From positions 71,092,330 through 71,156,329 of the forward strand of contig JAZBQD010000015.1 of NCBI GenBank assembly GCA_036583965.1: a stretch of 64,000 nucleotides of DNA, written 5' to 3'. The position numbers were made by a program, and so were the translations under genes. This DNA is from Prunella strophiata. Taxonomy: Eukaryota > Chordata > Aves > Passeriformes > Prunellidae. The notes beneath the pieces were generated by a model. The model worked only from the letters and a program-made list of their open reading frames with translations, was not told where the DNA came from and searched no databases. Positions within the stretch are counted from its first letter, which is position 1. The number at the start of each line of letters is the position of its first letter. Positions 47,516-60,632 of the stretch are shown here, piece by piece.

Positions 47516-47740
47516 TCAGATCAAGAGAGACAGTAGGTAAGTGAACAGAATGCGGTGCACCATGGGGTCATTGTACAGCATGGGCTCGTGGGGCATTTCA
47601 AAAAAGGGCTCCAGCACCTGATTGCAGTAAGTCTGACTAAACTGTTGCACAAGGTATACCCCTGATTCTCGTGCAGAAGGTGAGACCAGTGGCATGGATT
47701 TATTGTGCATGAAGAAGTATCTATACCAGGGCAACACAGA
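47516..47740 (-). CDS. Candidate last coding exon of an unidentified protein gene
   Basis: The minus-strand frame is open for 74 codons plus TGA. It starts after an acceptor-like sequence (pyrimidine-rich TACCCTATTACCTTGATCTGTGAG, AG at 47742-47741, with a CTGAT branch-like word about 35 bases upstream). The exon would begin in phase 0 with SVLPWYRYFFMHNKSMPL. Later segments include ARESGVYLVQQFSQTYCNQ, VLEPFFEMPHEPMLY and NDPMVHRILFTYLLSLLI before the stop. The peptide is rich in aromatic, proline, charged and hydrophobic residues and has no low-complexity runs, unlike the chance frames around it. No usable donor precedes the stop, and AATAAA follows at 47345-47340, so it reads as a terminal exon. 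I do not recognise the family. Upstream exons should lie to the right on the same strand. An overlapping 74-codon frame (47521-47745) is its shadow. The weak -3 base of the acceptor is the main doubt. Confidence 0.58.
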   Translation of the reverse strand, partial: SVLPWYRYFFMHNKSMPLVSPSARESGVYLVQQFSQTYCNQVLEPFFEMPHEPMLYNDPMVHRILFTYLLSLLI

Positions 47741-50341
47741 CTCACAGATCAAGGTAATAGGGTATACAGGACATCAGCCAGTGTGATCCAGTGCTTCCTT
47801 CTGTCCTTAAATTCTATGGGTCTATTATAAATTTAGCCTGAACTATGGCAAATTGTTTACTGCCACAGTTGATATCTATGAACCTGTTTAGGGTAGGGTA
47901 ATGACAACTCAAATATTTGAAATGTTACTCAAGTTTGACTCCTTAATTAAGCCTTTCAAGTCAAAACATAATGCACTTGGGGTTACCAGTGATTAGTTGA
48001 GACAGTTTTGCCAGCATGCAGTGCTCCAGGTCCTTACCCCATTAAATTTACTCAGTTGCTAGCTTATGCTCCTTGTTCCTTTAGTGTATATTATTTGTTC
48101 CAGTATTTTTTATATGCTAGGTTGAAGGTTAATTTTCCTAATCCAGGTTTCTTGATTTGGGCAAATAACTGTTCACTTATGTTTTCTTCTATGCAGAAAT
48201 ATGATTGCCTTAAAGAGAATCAAAGGATGTTTATAATGTTTCCTGCTCCAGTTAAGCAAAGCAAGTCTTGGTAGTGTTGTTTTATTCTCCTTTGTGCCTA
48301 TTGGTGTCTCATGTAAAATGTTTTCACTATATTCGGAACACAAAATAAGTCACTTTCCCTTAACACTATATGGGAAATTATGTTTCTCTTGAATACTATG
48401 ATCAATGACACTCAGACTTCTACCCAGATTCTTGCACAGAAAAATAAATATAATCTTTGCCTGTTTTTAAGATCAATTCACATTAAATCCATGCAGTCAT
48501 TTTTCCATCAGCCACTGAATCTTATGTTTAGATTTTTATGTTATTCTAGGGTAGAAACATAATCATGGTTTCCAAATGCATAAAGCTTTGAGCCTTTGAT
48601 CCCACAATCACAATCATTCATGCAGTACTACTGAAAGTGGCAATATAACTTAGAAGTGTAATGTAATTTAATGAATATGCTTTCACACCAGGAAAACCTT
48701 GCTGCTTTCAATCCTCATCATCAGAGTGAAACTGGAGTTGGAGGAAACTGAGAAATTACACTGTTTCTCTGTCTGCTGAATTAGGAAAGCACTAGAAAAA
48801 CTCAAAGGCATTTGAAATTACTTAAAGACTTTACATATGAACTAGAGTGAGAGAATGACCAACAGACACACTACAGGCACTAATTTTAACAAAGAAAATG
48901 TAAAAAAGGGCACATTCAAGGAGCAGAAAATGTGACAAGGTCAAAATTAACTTTCTGCAAAGAGCAATTAAGAGCTGTACCTGAATGACCCACCAGGAAG
49001 AAATTTATCAGACTTCACATTTACAGTGCCTTAAATATTTATTTCTGTGTTCATTTCTGACACATTTTATTCAGCAATATTTTAACACATTTCAGTTGTC
49101 TGCCACTAGTGAATAGCTCTGTTGGGGTTGATTACAAGTGCCCAGACTCTTGTCACACAGAATGATCTAAACTTCTTCAGTTCAAATGCTGTAGTCTATA
49201 CTGCCAGGGACTATTCTAAACATTTGAGGTATCATGGCAGTTTATACCCCAGGGCCTGAAAACTGCCTTGTGTTTTCCAGATGTAAGTGCTGGTGAGCCT
49301 GAGGGCTTTCTAAATGCTATTGCAAAGCCTTCAATACATGTCTTTCAAATGGTCAAATATGATACACAATGGGCATATTTTAAATGGATTCAAGAGGTCA
49401 CAAGTGGTAGGCATTTTCAAAAGAGAAGAACTTTCATAGGTGTCCCTTCACAACAATTCTTCTCGTGAGCAGTAGCTGCTCAATGATGAACACTGAAGTT
49501 TAGACAGAAAATTGCATTTATACCAAGCATCATGCTATCAGGGACCCAAGTTTCTTCTGTCTGGTGGAAGCTGCAATCATGTTACAGAAAGGGGACTGAA
49601 CAGAAAAAGGTCCACAGAAAGCAGTGTGTGCAGAGACAGTGAAATTAGCAAACATGAAGCTTATGACTTAGTATGCCCTCTTTCAGAGTCTTTGGTACCT
49701 AATTCCTTAAAATAAGAAAGCCCCTATTTTTACTGAAGGGCCCTTAATTTTTCAAGAGCTAAGTTCCCAACCATTTCCTATAAATCATGGGAGGAGGAAA
49801 CAGTGACTGAAGGAACCATGGCTCCTTTGCAAAGCCCAGCTAGAACAACTGCAACCACTAGAACTCAGTAACTGGAGCATTTATGGGACATGTGGCTTTA
49901 AACCTCTACAGAGGATGAAGAGGTAAAGGAACCAGAGTTTCCAACACAGCAGATGATCTCTCCCAGTTATCCCACCTTATTTAAAATAGAGGATACTTTC
50001 TCCATCTTTCTCCTTTGTTAGCAGCATTCTACATGATGATCCAATATGTCTTGTAATGACCTGTTGGATTGGGCTCTCTGAACACTCAGCACAATGTGTC
50101 CTCACAGACACTGTTAGGTCTTAGAAATCTGTTTTGCACTGTTAACATGCATATGTGTAGGTATTCAAATATAATTAAGAACAGATATATGACCACTTTT
50201 GATAATTAATGTAGTCAGATGTAAATGCAAAGGCTTTTTTCTGGATCTACATTCTCTCAGTAACAAAAATTTGAGACATATGCAAAGTATGTTCTTTTTA
50301 ATGTTTTCAAATTCTGCACTCTCTAGGTTGTTGAGGTGTGA

Positions 50342-50368
50342 GGGGTTTTGTGGGGTTTTGGTTTGGGG
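50342..50368 (+). other. G-run cluster, possible G-quadruplex
   Basis: GGGG at 50342-50345, 50352-50355 and 50365-50368, with GG at 50360-50361, separated by T-rich loops of 3-6 bases. The fourth run has only two G, so a two-layer quadruplex is the most that sequence alone supports. Confidence 0.35.
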
Positions 50369-53300
50369 TTTTTTTGGTTGCAGTCATTGAATTTATTTTT
50401 CCCCTAAAAGCTGGGAAATAGGATGAGAAAGAGACTCTGAATGAAATGGTTCATAACTATCTTTGTAATTTTTACCTACTTTGGGTTTCTAATTTGCCTA
50501 CATCAAACTAAATCATGATGTGTTTCACTACCAGCAGCACATAATTAGAGCAGGTTGACATTCACGAGTCCATTTCACTGGCGTTCACAGATGTGAATGA
50601 CCAATTGTCTGAAGAGGCCATTTTTCTCACATAAGTAATAAATAGATAATTATGTTGCTCTGGAGATAACAGTGAGAGGTGCAATACATTTTCCTGGAGA
50701 GGAAAAAAGATCTTCCAACCAAAGCTTTCAAGACAATATTTTGAACATCAAATTGAGTTTAATAATTTAATTATTTAATTTAGGATTCAACTTTGCTCTC
50801 ACTGTATAACTGGAAGCTTTGTTAGTATGCTTAATGGAGAAGTAATAACAGGTTAGGGAAAAAACACTCAATAGAAATCAATACTGAAACAGATGCTCAG
50901 AACAACACAGAGAGCTCCCCTGAAGAGTAGCCACAGATCAGAAGAGCCAATCACCTCCTCCCAGTGACAGCTCCATGCTGCTCTTCAGAGTCTCTCTCTC
51001 TCTCCAGTCTCATTTCCTTGGCTGCCAAAAAGGTTTCTAAAAATCTTCTCCTAAATATAGGCTACTAAACATAGTCAAAGAAACACAATTGAGAGATTTG
51101 ACTTTTAAAATCCAGCTTTCTAGAACGAGACTTTCAAAATTAATGACTGAAAACACTGAAACAAGTTCCTTAGGGATGCTTTAGTGCATCCCTGCATTAC
51201 TGTGGTTTAAAAATCAGACCACACATGATGAAGGCATGCATGTACTGTGACTCTGCACCACTGTTTACAAGAAATTCCATTTGTTCGTTGTGATGAAATC
51301 ACTTATAGAGATATTTCTAAAAGAACAGGCAGAATTGAAATGGAAATAGTGGTCTCATTTTCAAGTTCAGAGACTTGGAAAACTGTCTGTCAGTTTGAAG
51401 GAAGCAAATAAGAAGGACATAATTGTTGTGATGGAGAAAGTAACCCAGGGTGATGGCAATGCACTGGCAGAGTTGAATTATGTGGATGATTAAAAAGTCT
51501 TTAAGAGAATGACCCACCATATCCTGAATAGTCTTTCCATCTGAACTTTGTAAGAAAAAATGGATCAATAAATTGCATGAGGAGAGGTTTTATTCTGAAT
51601 AATCGTTGTGCAAAAAGACAGGATATTTGGGGAAGTCACTGGGGACTTATGATGAGGCAACGTTTAATTTTTTTCAAAGATGATGGGCCAAATTCTGCAG
51701 AAAGAAAATGCCTCATGACAGCATCAGTGTTATTTTTCAACACAGGCATGAAGGTATCAGTGCAGAAATCAAAAAGGAGCTGAACAAAGGCCAGCCAGAT
51801 GGGAATGAACAATGTGGATAGTCAAATGTAAGCCTGAAGAACAGAGGGCAAACAGCAGTGACTGATGGCTGGTAGAGTCATCACAAGAGAAAAAAATCAG
51901 GGAGATATCATCTGTCATTGCATTCACCTTGTCCTGGATGAATAAGAAGAATCAAAGAGCCCCAGAGACCCCAAGAGAAACTCCAGTGATCTTAAGATAA
52001 ATAATGGCTCCTCCTCCAAATCCTCCACCTGACAAACACTCTGGCTGTAATACTCCCTCAACATAACAAAGGTTGCTCTGAAGAAGCCTCAGGTAGGTGT
52101 CCCTCTCATGTCATTATCCTGGTGTGCCTCAATATTAATTCAGCAGAATTCAGATGGTCAGACTGGGTAGGTGTGTTAGTAAGAGCTCTGTTGTCATGCC
52201 AGGGAAATCTCTTTGACAGAATTCCAGCTACGTGAGTTATGAGACTTCAGTAGCTATTTTTCATGTCATGTCTATTTGTATTTAGATACAGCTCCTCATT
52301 TCTCATTATTAAGCAGCTTCATTAAGGCTGTTTTCAAAACCAGGGCCTGGCACTGAAAAAAGTCTTAATTATTCCCATAAACCTTTAGCAGGAGGGATAT
52401 ACTGCTTTTTCAACCTCAGCTTTGTCACTTCCCTTCCCTTTCTTTCCCTGGATTGAGACTATTGTGTTCCTCAGTATCCAGTGGGCTGCTAATACCTCAT
52501 CTTCAGCTGTTGGCTTCAGGAATATCCAAGTGGATATTACTGGCCTTGGACTGTATTCTGCTCCGTGTTCATGCTTTCTGCTGGGACCAATCCCTGGTGT
52601 GCTCCTCAACAATTCTGAACCAGGAATCTAGATTTGAAATTTGCTCAACACTAATGAGCCCAGAGGAACACATTGAGGAAAGCAAAATAAATGGTTGGCA
52701 TGGGGAGCAGCTTTGTATTAAATCACCTCTTACTGTCATGCCCAGCCACCTCCAGAGCCTGGTATGTGTGAGCTACTGCTTCTCTCCTTCATTTGTCCCT
52801 TTCTTCTGCTGTCAGACTAAGGCTGTGCAAAGAGGAATCCATGAGTACATTTATTTACCATCTAAATGGAATTGCCATGTATTAATATTATTTTGGTTTT
52901 TTTCTTCCTACTAAGATCTTCTTGAGGTCAGTTTTTAGGGGCAATGCAGTCTCTCTCTTAACTATATAGAAAAGTAGACACACAGACACTCCTGATAAGC
53001 ATCTTCTGACTCAACATAAACAGTTTGTTCTGAAATGATGTTTGCAATTCATGGGTGAAGACACTATCTCAATTTCAGAATTAGAAAAGGGGCAGCTGGA
53101 ATTTTCTCAGTGCAGATGGTTTTTTAGGGGAACAGCTTTCAGTTTGTCAAGAGAAAGGTCTGTGCTGGATTAAAACAAAAGATATTCTCTTATCAACAAT
53201 TATGTAACGATAATCAACAACTGTTTTACTAAAAACTGAAATAGTGGTGGACACAAAGTTCACAGAAAGGCATTATTAAGTTAGGGAGCAAGAGCTGAAA

Positions 53301-55444
53301 TACATGTAATGAAAAATTTTATAAAACCAAAAGTAGACTGTATTAGGGAGTTGTTAGTTACATAGCACCTATAGATCCTAAATTTTAGTAAGCCATAACG
53401 AAAGGCACCAGAGAGCACCAAGGGAGACAGAAAAAACAAAGTAAAGGGAGGAAGAGCATGAGAAATCATTAGCATAAGCCACCTCATACACATTGCATCT
53501 TATTATGTGCTGCTACAGAAATACTAGGTACCAGCTAATCTAGAGCATTTCTTTTTTACAAGATCCCACTAAATTCCATACAAAGTTTACAGAATGAGGT
53601 TAACAATATCTACATGGAACTAGAACATGAACATGAAAGATGGCATAGGAAGGAACATCACAGAAATGTTGTTCACTGAGAACATGTCAAATGTGGAGAA
53701 AAAGCACCATCAGAACCATGAAAATTTAACAAAAAAGAGTGTTTGGTAACACAGCATCTGCTAATCTGTTATTAGAAGATGAGCTGGTGAATAATATATT
53801 TCCAAAATGTAATGAACACTCCAAACCTAAGTTGCAATGGTTAGGTAGATGTTAACTGAAATACTTTCTTTTGTACCTCGTGGCCAGATAAAGGGATCAA
53901 ACAAGAAAACTTATTTCTTTTGCAGAAAATGAATAAGCACAGCCTGCTTACTAGGACTTTATCAGAGGTAACAAAAACAAAAGCATAACAATTGAGATGA
54001 ATATGTTTCTCCTCCCTAAAAAAAGATGCAGGATAGATAGAAACAGAAGGGGTCTTTCCTTTTACCTGCATTCCCAGCAATCTCTATACTGAAGACCAAA
54101 GAGAAATAAAAAAATAAAACCAAAACATTATTAAGCAGGTCTAAAGACAGCAAAGATTTTAACAAAACAGAAATTGGTCATTTTATCTGTGCCATTTGAA
54201 AATCAATGTTTCACAGAACCCAGTAAAAGACAGTCCATCTCCACCAAGTAAGGTTTAGCAGGAATGCACAGTGACTGAATCATTTCAATCTTTCCTAGCT
54301 TTTTGTTTTAATGACAGGCATTGAGAAAAACTAAGTGATCAAAGTAGGGGGGGGGAAGAAAAAAATACGTTACAGAAATAGTTCATCCTTTCCCACAGTG
54401 ATGATCTGATCCTTCACTGCTGGTGAGGAAAGAACAGTAGGAAAGTGGTACCAAGGCACCACAATTTCAGAGAAATAAGTGGATCTCAATAAACACTTTT
54501 TTTTTTTTTCATGTTCTAAGGATCTAATTTCAGTTATCTCATTAAGACTATTTTTAACTTTAACCTTGTAAAACAGAGACAACCTGTCACAGCATCCTAT
54601 TTTATATGGAATTAGATTTCTAAAACACGAGTAAAAGCAAACCCAAACCAACAGAAATAATGAACAATAATTGATGTTCCCTGTTTGAGCTTGTACTGAC
54701 TACATGTAGGGTACAAAGCCTTACAGTAATACATCTACACAGTAATAAAAAGTATGACTACAACTAATGTAGAAACTGGAAAACCAGCTCTGCACTGTCT
54801 GCATTGGGTGGTAGCCATGCAGACACAGCACCAAGGCACAGGTGCAGCTTTGAGTAAAGTATTTACACAGATTTGGAGAGCCTTGCAGCTTGCACTGCAC
54901 TTCATGTCACAGCAGCAGCAGCACAGCTGGAAGCACCTGAGCCAGCAAGCTCACAGCTGGGACATTTTCACACAAATTGCCAACAGACTTCTGGCATTCT
55001 GTAACATTGACATTCACATGCAGTTTTAGGATTTGTATTCATTTTGGGTGGTTTTGCCTTAATATGAAAAGTAAGAGATCTTGTGGCTCATCTCAAGGCA
55101 AGATAGCTAGAACATTTAAAACTCAAACATTTTTTTAAGAAGTATGACATAAAGGAGTTAAACAGTGGTTTTATTAGACTGGAAAAAAACCCAAAACCCC
55201 TAAGAAAGAAAAAAATGTAAATAATATGTGTCTTGGTGTTCCTGTTCTGTCTTCCTTCTGTGTGTAACTACTTAAAGTACCATACCCCAGACATCAATCA
55301 CATAACACAGAAATCTGGAGTTATGTGCTCATGTAAACTGTAGACACGGCACAAGACTTTCAACTGGTGTGGAAGTAGCTGTTGGTATTACTCTGATTAA
55401 ACCAAATACACATTTCCAGCCATCTGCCATGAGTATTTACAGGG

Positions 55445-55465
55445 AAAAAAAAAAAAAAAAAAAAA
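55445..55465. repeat. A21 homopolymer
   Basis: Twenty-one consecutive A in non-coding DNA, with no recognisable element body upstream. Confidence 0.93.
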
Positions 55466-58400
55466 GCAAAATAGACAGTATTTGAAGGACAGCCCCTAGA
55501 CAAAAGAGAGTGACACTGAGATTCATTTTATTTTGCAGTTCTAGCAGAAATAAACATTTCTTGAAACATGCTTCCATAGCAACTCTCGATAGGTATTACT
55601 CCTTAATTTTACTAGGCAGAAAGACCAAGTGATTATCTTTCATGTTGTCTACCAAAGAAAACAAAAAAAAAAAATGCTGGACAGGAATCAAACTGAAAAT
55701 GTACTGTATTTTGATGTTTTAACCCTATAAACTTCTTCATAGTGGATTGTCATATTTGTTTTCAGTATCTGCCCTTCTATTTTTGTCCAGACTCTAAGAT
55801 ATTTGAAGTGAAAGACACCTTAGGTTAGAAATCCCTGAAGTTTCTATATACCCAGGCAAAATTAATAGCTTCCAGGAGAAATGAGTGCCTAATTATTACA
55901 CAATATAATCCTGCTTCTCAGCCAACCAGGGCCATTTTTCACCAGTTGTTCCTGAGACATTACCTTCACAAAAATAGGATATTAAAAAGTGGACGGCACA
56001 TTTTATATCACGTGTCACAAACAAATATATCTTGTCAGTGTCTATGCATGCTCCCTTTCCATAGCTGATTGTGAAGGAAAGTGAACATTAAAAACAATTA
56101 AGGAATTAAAGTATTCTGGAGGGAACAGAAGGCAAAGACAAGCAAGGAGTAAGTAGAGGTTAAAATATGAGAAAGTAGCAATTTAAACTGATTACAGTCC
56201 CAAAGTCCCAAACTGCTTCCTTAGGAGCTGCATGAGATCTGTTAGCTATTTTTAACCCACTTCCTGGGGTGAGAAATTAAACAGGGATATTCAATAGTTC
56301 AAGCTTATTTTATATATGAGCAAAAGTAAGTTGAAACTGGATGATGGTTTAGGAACTGGCACCGAGAACTGAGTTTTTGGCAGCAACGAGAAAAATATGA
56401 ATCATTCACAGAATATAAAAGAAAAAGAAGAGCAAAGGTCACAAATACAATGGTGACATGCAAAATTTCAGATGGTCAAGAGAACATTTCAACAGTTTGT
56501 CAGTGTTCTTTCATGGCATTTTATTTCACACTGGGAAGATTATTTGCATGCCCGTTCACTCAAAATTTTTTCAAGAAAGAAGATTTTGTAATAGATGTAT
56601 GTAAAAATAGTGAATCTATTCACCAACAGTAACAAGACAGTCCAGGATATATATTATTCTGTTAATGAAGAAAACTTCAGATAGTTAAAAATATTGCACA
56701 TAGCAAGTCATGGCTCTAAATCAGTGCTGTGAGGAGGAAATGGCTTAGTCTTGCCCATCATGGAGCACAAGAAGGGCTGGGGACTGCAACAGTCTGCCAG
56801 GGTGAGTCAAATGAAAATGCATCATGCATGAAATGTAAGGGAGTAAAAATGTATCAGTACTTCTTGTTTTACCTATGTTGTTCAGCTGCTGAGTCCACCA
56901 ACTAAGAAACACAGCTTAGCTTTACAGGTTTCCAGTCAACTTTATCAGTAGGAAAAATATTTACAGGCTTCCATGAGTAACAGAACTGCAAAGCAGCTGC
57001 AGAGAAGGCCACATTTCCTTGCTGGATTTTACAGAGCATGAAAACACCTAAGAATTCTCTGCTAATTTGTGATATAGCAAATCTTTTTAACAGAACTAGA
57101 GTTTTTTGGTTTGATTTTTGTTTTAGTGGGTTTTTAAGATTTGTGAAAGTCTGCTCATGCAGAAGCCAGGAGGTTGCTATGGGATGGACACATCTCTTGT
57201 TAACACTCAACCGAGCACTCCTGGTTAGTATTTCAATAAGACCAGGGACCTCTCTGTAAACTTCCATTTCTCCCTTTAGATCTATTGACTTGGCTAGCAG
57301 TTTGATTTTTCAGTGCAACATGTTGCAGTAATCACACTTGGCAATCACAAACGCGGATAAGCACAGCCAAGCGTAGGAAGACAGGGTGCAGTTTCCTGTC
57401 CAGCCCCAGGCAGAAGGGACATTTTGCACAGCTGGCATTGTGCATGTTTGCAAAAGCAACGTAAACATGCAAAAGGCCCCTCAGGCTTTACATTCTGACA
57501 CATCCCAAAGTTCAGCCTAGTTGAAGTGCTACCTTCTGCCAAATGAAACTGAACCTTATTGTGGAAAGATAAACACCACTACATATTAAGAAACTCACAA
57601 CATTCACTCTAGCAACAAAGCAGAAGTTGTGTCAAAAGCTAGATCAATATCTGTTGCTACAACTGTATTTCCTAGAAGAGTGAAAAAAAGCATGATGAGA
57701 AATGCTGAACTGCTTGCAGATTTCCTTTTTGATAATCGTTCCCTCTGCTCTCTCATCTCTAAGTAATTTCAGCCTTATCAAATCAGAAAGCACCACTGGT
57801 AAAAGATCTTCTCTACAGTGGATGTAGTTTTTCACAGCTGTACAGTGATCCTGGATTTACTATCAATATTTGACCAAGGGAAGAAGAAAGAACTGTAGTT
57901 CTAGCAAGACTAAGGGTGACTTACCCTCTTCCTTGATAAGACAACTGTTGTTTGAGCCAGCCATTTCTGCTTTCTGCCTCTGACCCATAATCAAACTCTT
58001 ATTTTCAAAAAGATATTTAAAAATTTTCATCTGAAATTTGACTGGTATACAGCCAACCTTTCCATTATGAAGTAACATAGGGCTTTGATATAGTTATTTT
58101 GTACTGAACCAAGCATGATGTATGCATGAGTAGCCAGTCAATACTGGATGCTTTAAAAAAAAGATATAAAAACTAAAGTTGATAAAATGATTTTTAATCA
58201 AAACATATTCTACCAGAAAAATGGGATTTTCAGTAATTTATCCTCTAGGTTTCATCTGAAAAATACAGCAATAATTTCACTAACAACAGTAAATACAAAG
58301 GGGTGGATTTATGAGAGAAGTAAAGGTGAAGAAACTCAACCAAAGAGCAATTTCAAACTGCAGAGATACTTTTTCAGAGAACTGATGAAAAGGGGGAGGA

Positions 58401-59559
58401 AAAACTTTTGAAACTCTTCCAGGAAAAATATAGGGGTATATCAGGACCAGACCTTGACAAAACCCATCATGCAATTATGCAGGACTCCTGGTGCAAGGTG
58501 TTTGTCAGTAAAAGGGCCTGGGTGCTGTATTTGTAAAAAAATTTACAAAACCCTACACTTAATCCTCTTTCTCAGCCCAGTTGTTCATGTATGTTAATGT
58601 GCCATAAAGAACAGAAGCTTTTCATGCATTGGGAACTAATGCCAAAGAGTGTGTGATTTCACTAACCCACATTCTGAAATGGAAAGCACTTAGTGAATTA
58701 CTCAGCTCTTTAGAAAGATCAGCTTCGGGTTTTACCAGCTGTGACATTTCACATGTGACAGTCTCTGACTCCTTATCCAGTCTAAATCCTTAAAATGACA
58801 CAGCAAGGAACACACACATTATTTTCCATTAATCTCTTTTCTAAGGGTTTTCGGGTTTTTTTAGTAAATTTTAATATTTTCTTCTGCTTGTTGCTCCATA
58901 GACATGCCATCAGGCAATGCTTATCAAGGATATGCACTACCAGAGTATGCTCTTAAATCAGGCTCACTATATCTGTGATATTCTACATAATCAGATAGCT
59001 CTGATAAGATAAACTACCCTATTATCACCCTTTAACACCTTTCCAATTGCAATTTTGCCTGCCAGGTTCTGTTCTACAGCATAGCATTGTTGATATCTCA
59101 TGCAAGCAGAGTAAGTGGGCAGACAGGACAATTCTCACCAGCAGTGGCACTGTCAGCCAGATGTGTGACCAACACTGCCACAAATGTGCTATTAAAGTTT
59201 TCCATCATTGTTATCCTTTGATTTTGCTAGGCTGCTGCAACAGGCCTTTACAGAGAAGCTCTCCAAAGGAAAACTTCTGAGGTCTGCAGTGGGTTTAGGA
59301 TGAGGTTAAATCAACCCTAGGAACTGGGTGGTAAAAACTTGCAGAGTGTTTGCTCTGCAATTAGCAATAAATACTCTCTAATTCTGCATTTATTTCATAT
59401 GGGAAAAGGAATGTTGCTTTTTTTTTTCTTTTTATGTTTGTTTGTTTCTGAAAGCATGTAAAGTTCCATGTGCAAGATACAGTGTGGACACAACCACATG
59501 GTCCCATGTCCTACTTTTTTCCTGCATGATAAAGAGAACAGAGATGTAATAAGCAGACT

Positions 59560-59826
59560 CACAGAATAATTGAGGTTGGAAGAAACCTTAGGAGGTCCAG
59601 CTTCCTCCACAAATCAAAACTAGCATTAAATTCACATCACTATCTCAGGGTTTTCAAAACCTCCAGGGTTACAGACTCCACAGCCCCTCTGCACAACCTG
59701 TTCCAGTATCTGGCAATCCCCACAAAAGAAAACAAAACACAAACCAACCTCATATCCAGTCAGACAGCCCCATTTCATTTTGTAAGCACTGCCTCCAGTT
59801 CTCACAGCATGGACCTCAGTAAAACC
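59560..59826 (-). mobile_element. Diverged CR1 LINE 3' fragment
   Basis: Reads as the reverse complement of a CR1 3' end: 'cacagaataattgaggttgg' with 'aagaaacc' (59560-59587), a 'ggtccagc' block, then 'ttttcaaaacctccaggg' (about 59651-59668), 'gactccacagcccctctgca' and 'caacctgttccagtatctgg' (about 59674-59714). An A-rich insertion-like stretch (59725-59745) interrupts it. It is more diverged than the pair at 10.2-11.0 kb. No coding frame remains. Confidence 0.78.
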
Positions 59827-60570
59827 CCAAACTTTTCAAAGAAATTAAAATTCATTTTTAAAGGAAGGGAAAAGTCAAGGAATAAAATCTTGCTGTCTCC
59901 TTACGTGTTTTGAGAAATAATTATTTAAGGCTACACTATATTTTGCATTTATCGTTCAGTTCCAACAACTCCCTAAAGTGGCATGTGACAGCTTCCTTCT
60001 TGCTCTCCTGTGATCTGTCTGCTTTCCTCATAATCACTTGCTTTATTTTCTAAATTTTCTACCCTATATTTAAGTTCTAAGCATACTTGAAATTAAGCAT
60101 TCACTCAAAAACAGCCTGACAGGAAGCCTTTAAACAGTGACTGGTTCCAGTTCAGCTTTTCACCCTTTCTATTTTCATGAGAACCTTCTTAAAGGCATGT
60201 AGACTCCCTGTGCTTCAACTTTCGTGACAGGGCAACAGAGAACACAGAAGGACAATAAAACCACTCTAAAACTGCTGTATTGGGGAGAGCTGATATGTGC
60301 AGTGTCTCTTTGATACCATAACCTGAACCATGAACCACTCTTTTTTTGTCCCCATTTGATGAACAAGCAGTCTTCTGTAGGCCTTGCATGTATTTCTGTG
60401 TAGAGATTTATGATGCACTGAAGTAGTGAGTCAGGGAACTGGATTGTTTCTAATGTCCTTTCAAGACAAGAAAATGGAGAAGCTCAGTTACTGAGGCTCA
60501 CTACTGCTCTCACTGCTAGCTATACAGACTATTTAAAAATTCCTAAGTAGTCTTCTCAAATATCATAGGG

Positions 60571-60632
60571 AAAAAAAAACCCAAAAAACCAAAAAAAAAA
60601 AACCCAAAAAAACAAACACAAAACCACCAACC
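60571..60632. repeat. A-rich low-complexity tract with CC/CCC interruptions
   Basis: Runs of 6-13 A are separated by CC or CCC, then ACAAACACA-like decay. It is the complement of the T/G-rich type seen at 3.0 and 38.1 kb. Confidence 0.9.

Larger units (their letters stand above)
47741..59559. other. Probable introns or flank of the 47.5 kb minus-strand gene
   Basis: AT-rich sequence in which I could not place the upstream exons. The minus-strand frame 57644-57835 (containing LLPVVLSDLIRLKLLRDE) and the degraded hydrophobic frames at 51317-52080 are the most protein-like pieces, but neither has a proper pair of splice sites. Other contents are simple repeats: (CT)n at about 50993-51004, a G9 run near 54347, A21 at 55445-55465 and a G/T tract at 50342-50368. 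Confidence 0.35.

Noticed and set aside
52453..52914. 153-codon plus-strand open frame
   Set aside because: It opens from a non-ATG region and reads as leucine/serine/cysteine filler. A 75-codon minus-strand frame overlaps it, and no splice sites or family resemblance support either.
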